Origin: Rhea pennata
Lineage: Eukaryota > Chordata > Aves > Rheiformes > Rheidae
Direction: 5' to 3'
DNA length: 64,000 nt
Assembly (NCBI RefSeq): GCF_028389875.1
Contig: NC_084665.1
Coordinates: forward strand, 97,073,435-97,137,434
Under the pieces are notes generated by a model. The model made no database searches and had not been told where the DNA came from. It saw nothing but the letters and a program-made list of their open reading frames with translations. A program made the translations under genes and the position numbers. This document shows, piece after piece, positions 60,081 to 64,000 of this stretch (its first letter is position 1; each line of letters opens with the position of its first letter).

Positions 60081-63000
60081 AAAAATTCATTAACTTAAAA
60101 TGTGAACAACCACTTTTACTTCAATGTAAGCTTTCTTCAAAATTATGCTTTTTTTTTAAAAAAAAAAAAAAACTTATATAAACTGATTCTCTTAAAAAGC
60201 AGTTTAATTAAACAGAATGGAAAAGCTGAAACTTCTTTTATTCTTATGTGAAACTTTGTTTCTCGTCAGTTCTGGGCTCCATCCAAGATCTACTTAGCTA
60301 CAGTTAGACTTTTGTTTCCTTATTTTGCTTTGGTTTTAAGGATGTTATTGTGAATTAAATAGAAATATGTTTTGTTAGCAACCATTTTATATAACAAATA
60401 AACTTTAATCATTCCAATCTATAACTACAAAGTACCTTAAAAGAGAGGCTGAGGTCTTGCTTATTTTAAACAGTGTAATATGATAGTTAAATTACATCTT
60501 GTTTAATTCTCCAAAAGGGAGAGCAGAGTGAGGCTGTGTTGCATAAGCCTTACGCTTGAAACACTTGCTCCATAGGAGAATCTAGTTTTGTTCATACTAC
60601 AGTTAATAGGAATGTTTGTTACTATTTTAGGCCTTTTAAGGTGCTAAAATGGTACTGCACAAAGAAGGATTCTAGTCAGAGCTTTGGACAGAGTCTCTGC
60701 ACTTCGTTTTCTATTTTGTGAAAGAAGATGGTACTTCCTTTCAAGGAGCAGGATACTGTAGACACAGAACTTCATGTTCTTGAGGGGTCTCTCTTTTTAC
60801 AGTGAAGCATGCTTCCCGAAATTTTATCACCACAATTGTCTCATTACCCTCCAGTCCTCCTCTGTGATGCGGATATGTTTTATTACTCCTTCACACTACT
60901 GCGGGAGAGGAAAGAGCTTGCCTTTTTTTCAAGACTTAACTCAGGGGTATCGTAAAGGTTGCTAAAAGCTCCTCTTGCACTGCTGTTGTGATGCCACCAT
61001 CCCACCAGTTCAGGTTTGGCATACAGCACCTCTGCCAGTGGTGGTTTTAAGCGTACACTTACATGTAATCCCAGGGAGGACTGCAGTTTGTGCACGCTGG
61101 AGTACTGAGAAGTGCCTGGCCATGGCAGTGCAGAAGTCAGCTCCCAGCCAGCCCCACCCAACCTTCTGAGGCATGGGTTACATTCTTAGACTGCACTGGG
61201 CTTCGTGCTGCCTCTGCTTCATTGCTTAGGTTAGGAGAAATACTGTGAGCACCATCACCAACTAAGGCCTTCTGGGCTTTGCGCTGTTTGAAGGCTGCCT
61301 TTCTCAAGATTTTTTGTTTTTTTTTTTTTTTTTTTTTTTTAATTCTGAAGCACCTGGTAATTCAGGTGTTCTGAAAAAGTGCTGCTAAAATAACTCAGCT
61401 CTGATAGATGTTGGACAGGAAGATGTTGATAAATGAAGTAGTTTCAGGGTCCATGAAATTCATTTTCTGTTCCTTGGCTAGAAATAAATGACTTTACTAT
61501 TTACAAAGCTAGTTGCACAGAGCTTCGTGCAGTTTGCCTAGCATACAAACAGCTTCAGTAAGGGCATTGAGTTGCCACTAGATTATGCTTAGTTCACAAG
61601 TAATCAGTCAGGAGGTGTTTTCATCTTCAGAAGCAAAAAATGCCTTATGCAACAGATGAAATGTGTGGTGATTTTTTTTTTCTTAGTAGTGACTATACTC
61701 ACTTCATTGATATTAATGGAGCTGCTAATTAAGATCTTGCAGATTGAATATGTGCAATTGATAAAATGCTACAATATGCTTTATGTGCCTGCATAGAAGA
61801 GCAGATCAAATCTAAACTGAAATAGCTAATGTGTTACTGCCTTTGGGTAATTGTGCATAGCATACAGCCTTTGAAATTAGAAATGACAAAACTGGTTGTC
61901 TCTGTCACTCAGAGTATGCATGAGTCATAGCACATAGGTTTGCAAAAAGAGGAGTGACCAAGCTTGTCTGCTGCTTGCTGAAAAGTTCTGACTGAACATT
62001 CACAGAAGTCCCCAACCAGTTGTGGGCATTTCCAGAAGCCTGTTATATTGACTTCTGTGGACTCTCGCCCTTCCAATTCCCATTATAGTGCCTTTCCTCT
62101 GACCCCAGCAAAGGGCTCTCATGAGGGTATTTATCACTTCCTTTACACTTTCACCTGGGAAAGCATCAGCTGCAAACTGAAGTTTGCAAGCCCTAGAAAT
62201 CTCAGCAAGTACCTAAATTGAGGAGTACTTGGTGATACCAAACCTTGGGAGGCTAGAGGTCTGTTGCTAATGAAGAGTTATTTTCTGATGCTTCTAGTGG
62301 CAGACTTTGCCATGGTTGTCTATTTTCACCAATACTTTACTCAGTGTTGTTCTTTCCTATCAAGAAGCGTGTAAGCTTAAATGGTCTTAAATGGGGCTTT
62401 GCTTCTCCTTGGATTGGAGAGTTGCTTAGAGCTATGTGAACTAAGTGCACGGTGTGCACCTCTTGATTAGGACAGCAAGGGAGTAGGGCTGGAACTCTGA
62501 GGGCAAAAGAAGATGAAGGGAAAATATTTGGTAAGATTTCTGTGAACTGTTGAGCTCTTTCAAGGGGGAGAGGAAAAGGATTAAAAGTGAAGAATGTTAC
62601 AGACAAATTGAAGTTGATGTTTGAACTGTCGGTTCAGGAAACTCCAGAGACTAAGTGAATGGAAAGTTTTCCCCTGAAGTCCACAAAGAATTTTTAAAGA
62701 CAAATCAGAATGGGGAACAGCAAGGATTTACATCTTTGTCTACAGGAACTGAATAATTATTGGCAGTCAGAAAAGAAACTCCAGATTCTTGGCAGTAAAA
62801 GAAAGTAGTCTGGTTCAAAGACATGAACTGAGTTGACTTAAAGTCTTTAAGGGATAATCTAAGATTTTGAATATGTAAAAATAAACAATTTTGTAGAAAG
62901 TGTTGAGGAGTGAAACAAAAAATGTTGGTTAAAGCTTAAAAATATCTATACCTGTATTTGGTTTCTCTGAGTATATTTTCAGACTGGAATGATGTTTGAA

Positions 63001-63320
63001 CATCAAATGAATTGTTTATAGTAAGTAAACTAATTGTCTCTAAATGAATATATCAGTTTCTGCTTCCAATTGTTGTCTGTCATTTAATTTTAAAAGCAAG
63101 ACTTTTTTATTTTAATAAGTATCATGACCAAAATCCACTTTCTAGTTCACATTTTTAATCTAAAATGAGAGGAAGGGTAGTTGTACTGTAATCATCTGTA
63201 GTACAAATTGAACTGTTTGAAAAAAAATTTGGATTTTAGGTGCAGTCAGATGCTGCAATGACACTGTTTTAAAGTTTACAATGATCTTTTGATTGCTATG
63301 GGTGGGATTTTATTTCTTTA
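60081..63320. other. AT-rich DNA, no gene recognised
   Basis: Contains a T9/A15 block at about 60151-60173 and a T24 run at 61317-61340. Short open frames on both strands lack any recognisable family or splice pattern. Confidence 0.5.
61317..61340. repeat. Poly-T run, 24 T
   Basis: Uninterrupted T tract following GATTTTTTG. No flanking retrotransposon body was recognised. Confidence 0.88.
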
Positions 63321-63420
63321 TTGGCTTCTTTGGACTTCTCAGCAGCATTTGTTATGGTAGATCATGACATTCTTTTGATCTGTTTGATGTTGCTGGTGGA
63401 ATCATCTGAGGCGAATTAGG
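63315..63420 (+). mobile_element. Fossil LINE reverse-transcriptase fragment (L2/L3/CR1 type)
   Basis: Translating 63330-63377 gives LDFSAAFVMVDHDILL, very close to the conserved reverse-transcriptase motif A of CR1-clade LINEs (LDLSAAFDTVDHDILL). The catalytic Asp early in the motif is present, while the second Asp/Thr pair is changed (FVMVDHD). No adjoining motifs B or C could be traced. A short, ancient, inactive remnant, separate from the truncated CR1 copies, none of which reaches this far 5'. Confidence 0.6.
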
Positions 63421-64000
63421 CTGGTTTTATTCTTTTCCCTCTCTCCCTCCCTCCTCCTTTCTAATCTGTATTTGTGTCCAGTAGAGAGGGACCTCTCCCC
63501 TGAAAAAAAGGAAGAAGTAAGGATTTTGTTTCAGTCCATTTGAGTTCAAGATTCAGATGCTGTGCAACAGTTTCTTGTCAGACCTTCACAGGCCTTTTTA
63601 TACTGTCATTGGCATGTATGTTTTATATAAGTGAATTTCCTGATAACACACAATTGTTGTTTCAGTATTATCTTTCAATTCTGTATGAATGTGAGTGAAC
63701 TGAATTGTGAGTGAAGTGTGAATGATTGAGAATCATGAACTGTGTGTTTTGAGATTTGCAAGGAGCTAAATCTTTGTAGGGCTGGTGTAATAGGCTAGAC
63801 CTGTGTGTCCTTGGAGCATTCCCCTCCCTCTGTTCCCCCTGCTCAACCATGGATAAGCTCCACAAGTCTGTCCAGATTCCTTGCCCTTCAAATAAATCTG
63901 GAAGAAGAATGTGTATGACTGTCACCAACATGGCAAGTTCACACAGCTTAGCAGTCATAAGATACTTCTCTTTTGTGAAGAGAACTTGAACTGAGACCAA

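Noticed and set aside
1..64000. tRNA, rRNA, CRISPR, bacterial operon or endogenous retrovirus
   Set aside because: No cloverleaf with A/B boxes, rRNA core segment, regularly spaced repeat array, LTR pair or gag/pol/env-like frame was recognised. The window is vertebrate non-coding DNA.

Overview
This is vertebrate nuclear DNA, almost certainly from a bird. Most of it is AT-rich, with no protein gene, rRNA, tRNA, CRISPR or bacterial feature recognised. CR1 LINE copies ending in the avian 3' terminus (an ATTCTGTG-type octamer) are scattered through it, together with older MIR-like and L2/L3-like fossils and many mono- and dinucleotide tracts.

The key content is a microRNA locus on the + strand. 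A perfect miR-30a hairpin lies at about 30.18 kb and a miR-30c-2 hairpin at about 56.4 kb, 26.2 kb apart in the same orientation. This is the conserved vertebrate miR-30a/miR-30c-2 cluster; from memory, in human it sits on 6q13 inside the non-coding host transcript LINC00472 (C6orf155), with nearly the same spacing. Upstream of both, at about 18.3-19.45 kb, is one strong CpG island with three NF-Y boxes, GC boxes, a G-quadruplex-type run and a consensus splice donor at 19148. The simplest reading is that it is the promoter and first exon of the primary transcript of both microRNAs, and that everything from 19148 rightwards is host-gene intron and small exons.

Layout: 1-18.3 kb is intergenic DNA upstream of the promoter, with old repeats and one striking 14-bp perfect inverted repeat. 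18.3-19.45 kb is the CpG-island promoter and exon 1. 19.15-30.17 kb is the first intron, with two CR1 copies. Then come the miR-30a hairpin, a 26-kb inter-miRNA interval with two CR1-type copies, a possible 36-nt exon at 56.09 kb, and the miR-30c-2 hairpin. The last part, 56.5-64 kb, holds a reverse-orientation CR1 tail and a fossil LINE reverse-transcriptase motif.

The long open frames across the CpG island result from GC richness (few stop codons) and are not called as proteins. Identification of the two microRNAs is near certain; the host-transcript model is an inference from position, orientation and splice signals.
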